DNA of 64,000 bases from Mayamaea pseudoterrestris (taxonomy: Eukaryota > Bacillariophyta > Bacillariophyceae > Sellaphorales > Sellaphoraceae): the NCBI GenBank assembly GCA_027923505.1, contig BROI01000010.1, positions 434,001-498,000 on the forward strand, written 5' to 3'. Position 1 is the first letter of the stretch, and each line of letters begins with the position of its first letter. The translations under genes were made by a program, and so were the position numbers. Below are positions 1-11,300 of this stretch, piece by piece. The notes below the pieces were generated by a model that was given only the letters and a program-made list of their open reading frames with translations, made no database searches and was not told the DNA's origin.

Positions 1-3000
1 CGGCCACGCGGGTGTGGCAAGCGACAACAATTGGAGCCAAGGAAGCAGGCGGACTCGCCTCAACTTCTGGAATTGATCCCGTCGATGACTTTTTAGATGT
101 CATATACACTGGCAATGTCGATGTCGCCGCCACGGCCAAACAGTGTAAGATAACCAACAAGCGCAGCTCAACTATTCCAAACTGCTCTGGTCACCAGCAG
201 CCATGTAAACTACTGACAGTAAAGAAGAATGCAGAAAACAAGGGTCGACAGTTTTATTGCTGTTCATTTCCGCGAGGCGACCAGTGCAACCATTTTGAAT
301 GGGCCGACGATACACTGGAGGCGGCGCAGGCAGCCTTGCTGAAAAACCAATCTGTCTCTGGCTTTATTGCTCGACAAGTGGCAGCTTACATGGCGCAAAT
401 CAAGCAACACACGGTACCAGAACTTGCTGATCTGTTGCAGCGTCATGGACTCGACGGAAAAGGAAAGAAGCAGCAGCTGTTGACGCGGATCGCCGTCTGG
501 GTACGCGACGAGGTGGCAAAGGGGATTGCTTTGAATGAAGGCAATACCGATGATGACGAACAGTCCGCCAAAAATGACAATCTTCTTGACGAAAGGTCGG
601 GGGCGGCGTCTGGCGATCACACCGATGATGATTATACTTGCTCGTCCGATGACGAACTCGAATTTGTCGGGCAATCCATGGACAAGATTGATAGTGTATA
701 TGAATTGGCCAAAAACGACGAAGCCGGGAATGACGCGGAACCACAATGCGAATCAGAAACTATTCTTCATACCACGTTGCGAAAGCTTTTTGGACACTCT
801 ACATTCCGCGAAGGACAAGAGTGGACGATTCGTCGCTGCCTAGACAATGAGCGAACTTTATTGGTCGCCCCCACCGGATTCGGAAAATCCTTATGCTACA
901 CGTTGACTGCAGCATTGAAGGAAGGTGTCTGTATTGTGGTGTCTCCTCTGCTATCTCTGATCCAAGATCAGTTGCGGTTGCTTCCGCCAGGCATGGCAGC
1001 AGTGACTTTGTCTGGCACCATGACGAGGTCGAAATTGGCTGCAACGCTTGATGACATTGCTCGCGGACGAATCAAGATTGTCTTCGTTTCTCCAGAACGC
1101 CTAACGAGTGCATCCTTTCGGCGCCTCTTTCGATTGAAGTGGAGTCTTGAGCTAAAGACTCACAAGCGTATATTTCCGCCGGTCTCGCTATTTTGCGTCG
1201 ACGAAGCTCACACCTTGAGCCAATGGTCGCACCACTTTCGCCCTTCATATCTGCGTCTTCGTTCGGTCATGGCAATGATAGAGCCTCAAAGTGTGCTCGC
1301 CATTACAGCCACTGCCGGACCAAAGCTTGTGAATGACATTTGTCACATACTTGACATTCGTCGGCATCAGGAAGTGACGGATGCAGATGGATCAAAGACG
1401 CACGAGGGTATTCGACTAATGAGTTGCGACCGCGATAATATTGACATTTCTTGCTGCATTTTATCGTCACAGGAGCAACGGCTTGCAAAGGTAAGCTATA
1501 ACCGCTAGAGTTTTGCACCAGTGCGTCGGACAACGCTCATCAATTTATCCTTCTTTCTAGTTGATTGGTCTTCTCGGCCATCGCAAACACGCCAAAGCAG
1601 ACTGTGACGCGACAGCCGGTCTTCTATCTTCCGGCAGCGTAATCATATATGTATGGCGGCAGCGCGACGCCGAGGCAGTCGCTGAAAATATTCAAGCCGC
1701 AGCAGAAGTGCGAGGAGGTGTGACCGTTTATCACGGAGGGATGGATGCTGCCGCCCGCAGCAAGGCTCAAAGCAAGGTGCGAATATGCGCTGAAGTATTA
1801 ACTAGAAAAACTTCAAGTGATCTCACACCAAAAAATATTGTACACAGTTCATGCGGGGAAAGATACGCATTTGCGTGGCGACAGTTGCCTTTGGCCTGGG
1901 GATCAATAAAGGCGATATTGCCGGTGTCATTCACATGTACCTCTCCGCCTCTCCAGAACACTATCTTCAAGAAATCGGACGAGCTGGCCGCGACGGTCAA
2001 CAAGCTCATGCAGTCGCCTTAATTCTGGCGGACGAAGTCCTGGTACGCCACTCACTTGCACAAGCGACGATGATCTCGATAAGCCAGTTAGGATGGCTTC
2101 TTCATTACTTAGCACGCTGCGTCGACGAGGCCTTAAAAATGTTACCAGGCGAAAGCATGAAACCTGACATGATTAGCGTCGGCTTGATGATGTCTGAGTG
2201 TACGAAGGTTTGCGATTGCAAAGCTGAAACAGTGGAGACCGTTGTTTCTTTATTGGAGCAGCGAGAGGAATCGCTCCTTGTCGTGGAAGGGTGGAATTAT
2301 GATAAGGCCCACGTGTCGCCCCAACGCAATATCGAGAAACTTGCGGCCCGCGAGCCTGTTGTTCGTGCCATTTTGATGTGCGCAAAGTGCACCGAACAGC
2401 CAGCCGGGGATCGACCTGAAGAAGCATCAAATGATTACGCGAATGACCAGAAACTTGCCAGCAACGTCTTTGGTGCGTACAGCTTCTCCGTCGCACAATG
2501 CGCTAACTGTCTAGGATCTGGTGCAGAGCCTCGCCATGTCTTTGCAGCGTTGCGGAGGTTGAAACTAAGTGGCGACATCGATTACGTCTTGGACCTGTCC
2601 GATGCTGGAAAAGGTTTAAATATTAAAATTCTTCGCGCTGGACTGAAACGCTTGAAAGTTGAAGGTCTTGGCTTGATTGATGGCCTCGCAAAGGAGCTCG
2701 CCCAAATTTTGAACGGATCTGTCGCTGCGTCTTGCCGTAAAGTTTTGAATCTGGACCGCATTCTACGCCAAGTTGCGTCCTTGCCATCAAGCACGGTGAC
2801 CAAAGCGAAGTCATCAAGGCTTTGCCTATTTCAGCAACTTATACGGGAATATTTTGAGGCCGACAGGCATGACGAGCCGATTCCTGATAAAGGCAAGGAT
2901 GTTTCCTTGTTTGCGGATCTCAACCAGCGAAGCGTATCAGCAGACGTTCGCTCCATCTTTTCGTATCTGACAGGCATGGAAAATTCACTCCAACACTTTG

Positions 3001-3020
3001 GGGAGCTTGGCACTAAGTGA
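1..3020 (+). CDS. RecQ-family DNA helicase with N-terminal GRF zinc finger and SAP domain (5' partial)
   Basis: ATP-dependent 3'-5' DNA helicase of the RecQ family, expected in the nucleus in recombination and replication-fork repair. Three exons: to 1490, 1561-1776 and 1848-3020, with 70- and 71-bp GT-AG introns, both phase 0. The frame is open to the left edge and the zinc finger precedes the first internal Met, so the true start lies outside the window. Visible domains, counted from position 12: GRF-type zinc finger about residues 57-98 (CSGHQQPC...FYCCSFP...CNHFEW), SAP-like helix-turn-helix about 133-165, acidic linker, then the helicase core with Walker A APTGFGKS near 286, DEAH box in VDEAHTLSQWSHHFRPSY, motif III AITATA, and motifs V/VI ATVAFGLGINK and YLQEIGRAGRDG in exon 3. 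Motif VI is intact, so it looks functional. The C-terminal 300 residues show no RQC or HRDC domain I can assign; a RECQ4-like member is possible but unproven. It converges with the CNNM gene 415 bp away. Confidence 0.93.
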
Positions 3021-3435
3021 TTGTTCAGACTACGCTTCATTGGCAATCGCAAAATTCTTGCATGGTATAAATGCATCGGACGCTATCTCGTCGGCAGCGT
3101 TTTATCAGCATGCTCTGTTCCGGACGATTACAAGACTCACAATTCAGTCGTTTGCATAATGGAAATACACAAAATCACCAACAACTAAATAAAAATAGAG
3201 TGACCTTATAAGTGTGCCTTGAAAGAATTGACAGATGCTCACCCCGAGGAGTGTCGGCCAGATGTCACCTTACCCCTGGCGGTTTCGCCTCAGTCGTCCG
3301 TGGCACGGTAGTCACGTTAATAAGCGAAGGGCGATGTATCAGGATTAGCGCTCATGTCCGCAGGCCGAGCGGAGCCAGTCGTCATAGTATCCTTTCGTCA
3401 GAATGGCCTACAACCGGCCAAATGAAGTGCAGTCA
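3021..3435. other. Convergent 3' intergenic region
   Basis: Spacer between the RecQ stop and the stop of the minus-strand CNNM gene. It holds A-rich runs (about 3,165-3,200) that could serve as 3' processing signals. The open plus-strand frame over 3,212-3,814 is mostly antisense to the last CNNM exon and has no recognisable domain, so no gene is called. Confidence 0.5.
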
Positions 3436-5412
3436 TCAGTTTCTGCTGTTGCCCATATCACGATGCTGCTGTTCCGTCACGTCCAAGAGGGATTGCGCCC
3501 GCGGCGGGGAATCCGAAGACGTCTCCGCAGCCCCATTATTCGCAGACGTGCTCAAGCAGCGACGAACAGCGGCAACAAACTCTGGCACCAATGAAGATAA
3601 GACACGGACCATCACGACAAACGGAGTTGGGATAGCTGTTGTCCAGCAGAGCATTGCGACAAGGATGGAACCCGAGAAAATGCTGCCGACCGTTGCGCAA
3701 AAAGAGACAAAGCACCAACACACGGCAACCGCGGAAAGGACGATTAGTGCTGTGGTGCAGTCGGAAGAACAGAGAAGTTCGAGATCGGCGGGAGGAGACA
3801 CAGCGAGAAGCTGACCAAAGGGGGGAACAGCACGACTTCGTACTATAGGTTCTCGGTCAGCAATTTGAATCGTAGCATCCGCAGCCGCCCACCTGAATGC
3901 TTCTTCGCGATCTTCTGCTGCGTCCATAGTCTTTTTCTGGAACGTCTGTCTCATCTCGACAATTTCGTCACCTAGACAACGAGATAGTCAGAAAGTGTGT
4001 CTTTGAAAACCTTGCTCTCAACGCGACGAACGTACCCAATATTTCCTCAATAATGTCTTCGAGGGGAATAATCCCCTCTAATTCGTAGTGGGTCCTGTGT
4101 TCCATCCTTGTTGTTCACATCTCGAATCAGAACCATGTGCGATCGTCCCTTCTTCACTCACGTAATATATCGCCCAGCTTGTCGTCGACCCATGCAACGT
4201 GGAGAGACCGGCCGAAAATGTCAATCACATCCCGCGACGCGTGTTGCTGCGAGAGCAGAAAGGATAGAGAGTGAGGGACAGTTTGCGGGCTGTTGAAGGA
4301 GCACGTACTTCACGTCACCTACCATCTTCTGGATCGATAAAGATTAGATCCTTTACAAATAAAAGACCAATGACATTGTTCTGCAAAGCATTAGAAAAGT
4401 GGTAACGAAATGTGAGCGGTGTTGAACATCCATTAGTTATAATCAGGCATCACAAATAACGTGCTTTGTCAACTTCGTATACGGGTATGCGGCTGTACCC
4501 CGTTTTAAAAATCTGCGCCATGGTCTCGTAGTTGAGTTTGTCGTCCACGGAAAGCATAAAGATGCGCTCCACTGGCGTCATGACGTCCTTCACCGAAAGG
4601 TTCTTGCGGAGAGCGCCCGTCATGGCTACGGCCGTCTCTGGATCAAGCGCATTCTCTGTAACATGAATTTGTAGCAACTTCATGAGCTCCGCTGTACTGT
4701 AAGTTGTAGCTATCTCACTGCCTAGCGCCTTGTCAAGCACCCAAGAGAGCGGATAAGCTATAGGAAACAAGAAAACCATGACGCATCGAACCATTGGCAC
4801 CGACGCACTCCCAATCGCCAGCGAATAGCGACTGCACAGAGCTTGCGGAATAATTTCTCCAAAAATAACGATCAGTATTGTCGACAAGAGAAAGCCAATT
4901 AATCCACCAGCCTTGTCAGCCAAAAGAATGGACAGAAGCGAGTTTGCTCCAACGTTACCAAGTACCAGCGAGCACAGCAGAAGATTGCCACGTTTCCTCA
5001 AGGGAAATATTCGTTTTGCTCTTGCGGCATTAACGGCATCGTCGCCTGCCATGATGATTTCAAGCCCAGTCTTGTCCAAACCGATGAGACCCAGAGTGAG
5101 ACCAGCAAAGGCGGCCGTAATCACAAGCAGCAGTATAATGAGTAGTATCTGCACCGCAAATGGTACGCCTTGAAAAACGTTTGATTCACCCACGGGCTCA
5201 GGACACTCGGTAACATATTGCTGGCAGCAAGTTTCCGTACAATTTTGCTGCAGCAAACGATTTGAAGTAGCATCTTGGCTAGAGCGGAGAAACGTATGTG
5301 ACAATTCCGAATAAGCAAGTACACATTGCGCCGCGGCGACGGAAGCGACCAGAGTTGCTACAAGACGGCCGATACCATTTCCGTAGCTACCATTTGAATT
5401 AAAATAGTGCAT
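3436..5412 (-). CDS. CNNM/ACDP-type membrane protein (DUF21 + CBS pair), magnesium-transport family, with phase breaks in exon 3
   Basis: Member of the CNNM/Mam3/CorC family (divalent-cation, typically Mg2+, homeostasis). Exons on the minus strand: 5412-4465, 4380-4323, 4246-4036 and 3971-3436. Exon 1 (316 codons) gives a hydrophobic N-terminus (about 17-34, signal peptide or anchor), a Cys-rich luminal stretch (NCTETCC), then the DUF21 domain with four hydrophobic segments (about 84-106, 145-163, 172-188, 207-227) and the conserved GEIIPQ at 185-190. The CBS pair starts near 274 (VKDVMTP) and continues through exon 2 (NNVIGLLFVKDLIFIDPED) and exon 3 (KLGDILRE, GRSHMVLIRDV, ELEGIIPLEDIIEEI). 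Intron 1 fits only as GC-AG. Exon 3 needs three single-base shifts to stay in frame (near 4232, 4156 and 4091), so it is either a recent pseudogene or carries sequencing indels. Exon 4 (DEIVEMRQ onward) is open to its stop and adds an unusual hydrophobic tail. Length about 580 residues, normal for the family. Confidence 0.88.
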
Positions 5413-5647
5413 TCAGAAGTTGCCAGTGATGCTGGCTTTTAAATAGAAAAGTAGTAGGAAGTGGCTAGCAAGAGGTAGCCTTGGTGGTGGATATTCGGAG
5501 CCAGATGGAAGTCGACGAAAGTGCGATCGTTCCACGAAATCAACAGGCCGGAATCGTATCGTTACTCAATTGTACCGGAGCGACACTCAACATTCATGCA
5601 TGGCAACCGTCGGTTTCACTCGTTCCAACAAAGGCCGACTTGCAACA
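5413..5647. promoter_or_regulatory. Divergent promoter region between the CNNM gene and SPC12
   Basis: The two ATGs (5412 on minus, 5648 on plus) face away from each other across 235 bp, so both promoters must lie here or overlap the neighbouring 5' ends. No TATA box or clear initiator stands out. If the SPC12 start lies at an upstream in-frame Met (for example near 5600), the spacer is shorter still. Confidence 0.45.
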
Positions 5648-5986
5648 ATGGTGGACTACGAGGGCCAAAAGCTAGGGGAAATCATTTTTCATGTTCTCAT
5701 CATCTCCTTTGGCAGTATCGGATGGGTGATTGGTTACTTGAAACAAGATTTTACAATTTGCGTCCAAGCGTGGCTGGTTGGCGTTGTTCTTTCGATTATT
5801 GTGAGTCTTCGCTCAGCATCCTTGTTGCGTTCGACAAACATGTTGAATTGATTGCTGACTTGAATTCGATTTGTTTTCTGTTTGCAGCTATGCGTGCCAG
5901 ATTGGCCTTTCTACAATCGGCATCCGGTAAAATGGCTTGACTCTGTTCCGGATCGACGACTGCCAAAGGCAACCAAGGCGGATTAA
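5648..5986 (+). CDS. SPCS1: Signal peptidase complex subunit 1 (SPC12/SPCS1 family)
   Basis: Small non-catalytic membrane subunit of the ER signal peptidase complex, which cleaves signal peptides from secretory proteins. Two exons, 5648-5800 and 5888-5986, joined by an 87-bp GT-AG intron (phase 0, donor GTGAGT, acceptor TTTGCAG), give 83 residues. Family hallmarks: the start MVDYEGQKLGEIIFHVLI (compare MDYxGQKLAE in animals and plants), two membrane helices separated by a short loop (IGWVIGYLKQDF, then WLVGVVLSIIL), and the C-terminal signature PDWPFYNRHPVKWL just after the second helix, carried by exon 2. Length matches the family (80-100). Two in-frame upstream Mets exist (for example MATVGFTRSNKG near 5600); 5648 was chosen because homology begins there. 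The exon 2 signature lies in a different frame from exon 1, so the intron is required. Confidence 0.93.
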
Positions 5987-6890
5987 GTGCATTGATAATT
6001 ATGTTTGACACTTGAAAGGCGATGAGTTGTTACTATTGGATTGTATTGACGGTGATTGGCGACTATTACGTTTATAATACACCTTGCCTTTGCATGGATA
6101 TTGGCAGTTGCCAAAGTGAGCCGTGGGAAACATGAGGCTTTGGAGGCACTACGAGGGAAAACTTTAAGTATTTATAGCGACGTCTTATATGGTACCAAGT
6201 AGCGCTATTTTTGGCCAGCAGCTACTACCATAGTCAGGGTAGGGTGGCTCTGCAATGGCAATCAATCATGTCGAGTGGATATGACTTGTAAGGCACCGCC
6301 GATTACGTCTGGTACAACCTTCTTCGTGTTTGCGGATTCTGGATTCTTCCATCCGCTACTTTCACCGGTGATAATATGCATGGCAACGCTACTTTTAGGT
6401 CTGCTTCGATTCGGTCTATTAGTCAGAACAATCCCGGTCCTTCGACGCAATAGCTGAAATGTCAACTCCGACCCTTCACCACGTGGCCATTTTGCGTGCA
6501 GCAGTGAAATGCTCGACCATCTCCACTCGCTTCATCAAAATACGGAAATGGAAAAGATCGGCAACTGCAACTACCGGTAATATTCGCAACGACCAAGGAG
6601 AAATCGTTAGATTGCAGACCGCCCAACACGTTTAAAGAGTCATCACATGCGCAGTGAACTATTGGCGACTGCGCGTGGCTACGTTTGTTGCACGACAAGA
6701 CGCGTTGAAGCGATTTAGAGTCGTGAAGCTGTGAAAGGCGAAAGACTGTGAGAGTATATTGAATAGACACACGCATTGGCGACCAATCGTTTATTGCAAT
6801 TGTTATTGTATATGAGTCGGTATACAAGCACTTGCTTCTCGTGCCAGTAGTCATCTGTCATCTACGGTACTCGAGTCTGCGGAGGCGAAC
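5987..6890. other. Intergenic region, no gene recognised
   Basis: About 900 bp between SPC12 and the HMG-box gene. Short open frames exist on both strands (for example 6,462-6,854 minus) but none shows a domain, and none has splice-linked partners I could find. The right end presumably holds the HMG-box gene promoter and 5' UTR. Confidence 0.5.
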
Positions 6891-7943
6891 ATGTCGGACA
6901 GCAGCGACGATGCAAACGGCAAATTACCAATCTCCTCTCAACCTGCTCATTACGAGGAATGGCGTGGAGGAGGCCAAACTGACGAAAGGTACCATTTGGA
7001 AAGAGACGAGTCTATTGCTTTCCGTCCCGCCCATGACAGTGCTCAGGTTGGATCGATCAAAGAACAAGATGCAGACAATGCCATTCCACCCCCGCAAATT
7101 CTGTCGACAACCGATGCACCACCATGGCTATCCAACAATACATCAACGAGACGAAGAAAGAAGCCTCGAGGCATGCCAAAGAGACCATTGAGCGCCTACA
7201 ATATATTCTTCCAGACACAGCGACCCATTGTCTTGTCCTCAGCGGACAATCATGTTGACGGAAAGGGAGTGGGCTTTGCTAATCTAGCTAGGATTATTGG
7301 AGCTCAATGGAAGGAGATTGATGACGTTGAAAGAGCAAAGTATGATCAGTTGGCGGACGAAGATACAGCGCGATACCGGTTGGAGATGGATGCCTATCAT
7401 GATTGGAAACGTAAGCAAAACTTATATCAACATGACGACGACATGCAACAATTAGCACCGCCAGACGATCCTGTTACGAAGAATCATCAAAAATTTCTAA
7501 TACTTGATTATGACGAGCCACCACCTGTGACCAACAGTCGTCTTGCTTCCTTTTTAACGTCGCCGCTGCACGCTCGTTTACCCGACTCGGAAGCCCAATC
7601 GTCAGTATACAATGTCTTTGACCATTCCAGTCACCATTTTGACTCGCAACACTCTTACCAATCCGCATGGTATCCAAGAGACTACTCAAATGGTGCTGCA
7701 GCTACGGGACGACGTGTCGCCCCATTGTCTGTGGACGCACTGCCCATTCCACAAGGCGTGACTATCACCCTACCTGACCATACAGGCGTTGAACGTCTCT
7801 ACACAGTCGATTATCGTCTCTATGTCATGACAAGACGCGAGGCGCGAGAATATATGCAGAGGCTTCGAGACATTCCCCGACTAGGTATCCCCGAAATTGA
7901 GCCGCGGGCACCATGGGATGCTGTCATTCCTCGAAAAAAGTAA
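6891..7943 (+). CDS. HMG-box protein
   Basis: Single-exon 350-residue protein with one HMG box, a DNA-bending fold found in chromatin proteins and some transcription factors; expected in the nucleus. The box spans about residues 96-172: it begins KRPLSAYNIFFQTQRP, continues with FANLARIIGAQWKEI and ends ERAKYDQLADEDTARYRLEM, with the expected aromatic and Trp core residues. A basic stretch TRRRKKPRGMPKR lies directly in front and can serve as nuclear localisation signal or DNA-tail contact. The N-terminal 80 residues are acidic and polar; the C-terminal 170 residues have no recognised domain, though a compact segment near 290-340 (YTVDYRLYVMTRREAREY) looks folded. ATG at 6891 is in good context (aacATGt). 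An AATAAA lies at about 7,991, 50 bp after the stop. Target and role unknown. Confidence 0.9.
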   Translation: MSDSSDDANGKLPISSQPAHYEEWRGGGQTDERYHLERDESIAFRPAHDSAQVGSIKEQDADNAIPPPQILSTTDAPPWLSNNTSTRRRKKPRGMPKRPLSAYNIFFQTQRPIVLSSADNHVDGKGVGFANLARIIGAQWKEIDDVERAKYDQLADEDTARYRLEMDAYHDWKRKQNLYQHDDDMQQLAPPDDPVTKNHQKFLILDYDEPPPVTNSRLASFLTSPLHARLPDSEAQSSVYNVFDHSSHHFDSQHSYQSAWYPRDYSNGAAATGRRVAPLSVDALPIPQGVTITLPDHTGVERLYTVDYRLYVMTRREAREYMQRLRDIPRLGIPEIEPRAPWDAVIPRKK

Positions 7944-8324
7944 TTGAGAATGCGTGTAGGACATGATTCACATTGCGAACTTGTAATGGCAATAAAATTA
8001 TTGGTGCCGATTTCTGAGGGACATGCGATCATCACAGGTAAAGCGCTAAGGGAACACTACGGAGGTGCATAAACAGACGTTAAAGCTACATTGGCTGCTT
8101 TAATTTCATTCGTATTACTTGGACTGCTGCTATAATGGGGAGCCAAAGGTAGCTACCGTATGACAGTTGATGGAGCTACTGTACGGTACCCCACTATCGA
8201 AAGAAGAAACGGACATCGCACTGAGCGTCGCACTGTGTTTCAGTGCTCCTCACAGCCACGAAAAGGATAAAATAAATGGAGCACTCACTCGTTTGCGAAA
8301 AAGAACAACAAATCAAGCGATACC
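7944..8324. other. Intergenic region between the HMG-box gene and NOP14
   Basis: Holds the AATAAA-like 3' signal of the HMG-box gene (about 7,991) and, towards the right, the presumed NOP14 promoter. No gene or RNA recognised. Confidence 0.5.
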
Positions 8325-11300
8325 ATGGTAAAACGGAAGCAGAGATCCAAACGATCTGTCTCCAGTCTTCCAAAGGGATTGCCAACCCGTGGTGGCGGAG
8401 AGAATCCCTTTGAAGCCGTTCACCGCGCCAAGCGTCCCAAGCATGATGTCGTGAATCGCCCAACGATGAAATCGGCTGGACCGTCAGCGCTGGCTCGTTC
8501 CATTCAGCAGCGACAGGAAGCTATTCAGGCCGCCCGCAAAGCGAGTCAATCGGCTAATGTGTTCCAGGATAAGCGTATTGGCGAGTACAGCCCTGAGCAC
8601 TCACAAGACGACAAGCAGATTGCTCGCTTGGTGCGAGAGCGAAGTCAACGAAGCAAACGGAGCCAAAAGTTTAATTTGGATGGCGACAACGAAGAATTAC
8701 TGACTCACAAAGGGAAAACGCTAGACAAGCTCACTGCCGCTGACCATATCATTCTGTCGGATGACGAGGACGACGACTTTGGAGGGTTGGAGACGGACCT
8801 CCATTTCGGCGGTGGAACGCAAAAGGCTTCCATCTATGGCCACTCGGTGGACATGGCGGATGTTTACGCTCAGCGCAAAAACGACCTTGACGATATCATC
8901 ATGCGACGTAAAATCCTCAAGGCGGAACGACTTGAAAACAAGCACATGCAGGAGGAAAAGATCGAAACCATGGACGAACAGTATCAAGAACTTGCTAATC
9001 TGCTCCAATTTCGTGACAAAGAGAAGGAGATTAGAGAGTATACTGCGAGCCGACGTAATGGGACGCTTACGAAAGAGGATGAAGAGTTTGAAGAGTGGAA
9101 TAAAGAGCTCAAAACCTTTCAATTTGCATCAACTAAGGTCAAGGCGGCGGATCGCACCAAAACACCCGAGGAGGTGGCCAAGGAGGAGGCGGACCGGTTG
9201 CAGGAGCTTGAGACGAGGCGGCTGGCGCGAATGAATGGTGATTTTGACAGCGATAGCTTGGCTGATATCTCTGATGAGGAAGGCTTCTCATCAAAGGTAA
9301 CCATGTCGAAGAAAAGAAGGAAGGCAGATTCGGCTGAAGCTTTAGACTATGCCGACAGCGACGACGACAAGGGCGACCAACCGAAGCCACGTTTTACGCC
9401 TGATGGGTTGGTTATGGTGAATAGGAAAGGAGTAGTTGTGGAAAATGCAGAGGAAGAAGACGGCGATGATGAGCTACTAGATGGAAACGCTAACGCGCCC
9501 ATGCCAGAGCATGCCGCGGGGACGCGGATTCTCGCCAACTATCAGGCGCATGCGCAATTTGATGAGCATGAATCTTGGTTTGAAGGAGTTGTTACGAATG
9601 TTAACAAAGATGTTGAATCCGGAAAGGTATCATATGATATAACGTACGACGATGGTGACTTCGAAGAAGGCGTTTTGGCTCGTCATGTACGATTACCGAG
9701 CGAGGCTGCTGTTGTAAACGTTAACCAGCCTTGTGAAACAGATAAGACGGCAAAGGCAAAATTAAGCAAAGCGAAGTCTAGAGCCAGGTACGTCAATGGG
9801 GACAGGTAAACGTCGTAGATAGACGGTGTGTTCTTGAATTCGCGCTTTCGTGCCATTCGAATGCTGTTGGACCTGGAAGGGCGTTATGCTCCAGATAGGT
9901 TCTCGAAAATGATATTCACCCAGAGTAATAAAGACCATAATAGTACTTTTTGGATTGAGAATCCTCCCTTGAGTCTCCTTGGTATATACATCTGCTAACG
10001 AACTTCTATGCCTCTTTTTAGAGCGACCATACCCTATGTTTTTGAAGTCCCTACTACTCTCGATGCTCTTCACGAGTTGATCGCTGCGCATGCATCAACC
10101 GGGGAGGACGCCTCAACGATAATCGATCGCATCTACAAAGTTAACTCTGTACGACTTGATCGTCGCAACACAGAACGTATGCAAAATTTTTACGATGTAT
10201 TGCTGCGTCGCTTCGTGGCAATCGGCGATGCGATATTTGAGTCGGGCGGTGGTGGTCCACAGCTTGGCCGCTATAAGCAACTTAATGCACTTCTTAAAGC
10301 ATTGTACGCAATGGCTCAAGATGCCCCGGATAGCGCAACAGCTGTATGGAGTCGACGATTGGGCGTATTGCAGAGTGCCCACGCGAAGCGTTTGCGCGAT
10401 GCCGAGCTCGACACCCAAGATGAAGATAACGACGAAGAAATAACCGCTTGGCCTTCAACGGGAGTTTTTTTGGCCTTACGGAGTATAGGCCACATTTTTC
10501 CCGTGACGGATCGGCGGCATCATGTTGTGACGCCAACGCTTCTATTCCTCGCGCAAATAATCGGTCACACTCCCGTTACATCTCTCTACGATCTGGTTCT
10601 TGGCGTCATGTGTTCAGGCTTGTTGCTCGAATATTCAAAAGGAGCACAACGTATTGTGCCAGAATGCTTAGTTTTTCTTGCTGATGTGATTCGGCTCTAT
10701 ACGCCTGATGTTACTACGTCTGCAGGCGCCTTTGCACTTCCTTCACTTGGTGCTGCTTCCACTATGCATATATTTACGTCACTACGACTAGCGGTGTCGA
10801 AACTTGAAGCTAGTGACTACTTACGATTGTCGCTGGAGAAAAGCAGAATTAACGGCGAAGAAATCAAGTCTGCGATTTTAGCGTCAGCCCTCCAACTGAC
10901 GGAGATGGCTGCCAATTTCTTCGGTGTCCCTCAATCGTCAGTGACACAAGAGTCATTCGTCGTGCTAGCCGAGAGTGTACTCTCACTTGAACCGAAGTCA
11001 CGTCAGTATCCATTTCCTAAAGTTATGCAACAGAAAGTGAGAGACTGCGTGTCGGCAATATCAAAAGTTTGCCCCGGAGGATTGAGGGCACCATTAAGGT
11101 TACGATCTGGTCCAACGATACGTGAAAAAGCAATAAAGAGCTTGGCTCCCCGCATGGAAGATCCTTCTAAGTACTCCTTGTCCAAGGATAAAGGCAAAGG
11201 CGCGACGCAAGCTGCGCTGGACCGCACTCGTCGTGAGTATAAGCGCGAGCACAAGGCAGTGGCAAGAGAATTGCGAACGGATGCTGCGTTCTTTGAAGCT

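Noticed and set aside
3212-3814. A 200-codon plus-strand frame
   Set aside because: It lies mainly antisense to the last CNNM exon, is low-complexity charged sequence and has no recognisable domain.
4120-4161. An intron in CNNM exon 3 starting at the perfect GTGAGT near 4,161
   Set aside because: Removing it would delete the conserved GRSHMVLIRDV of the second CBS motif, which is clearly coding-like; a one-base shift explains the frame change better.
6462-6854. A 130-codon minus-strand frame upstream of the HMG-box gene
   Set aside because: No domain, no splice-linked extension and it reaches into the probable HMG-box promoter; treated as chance.
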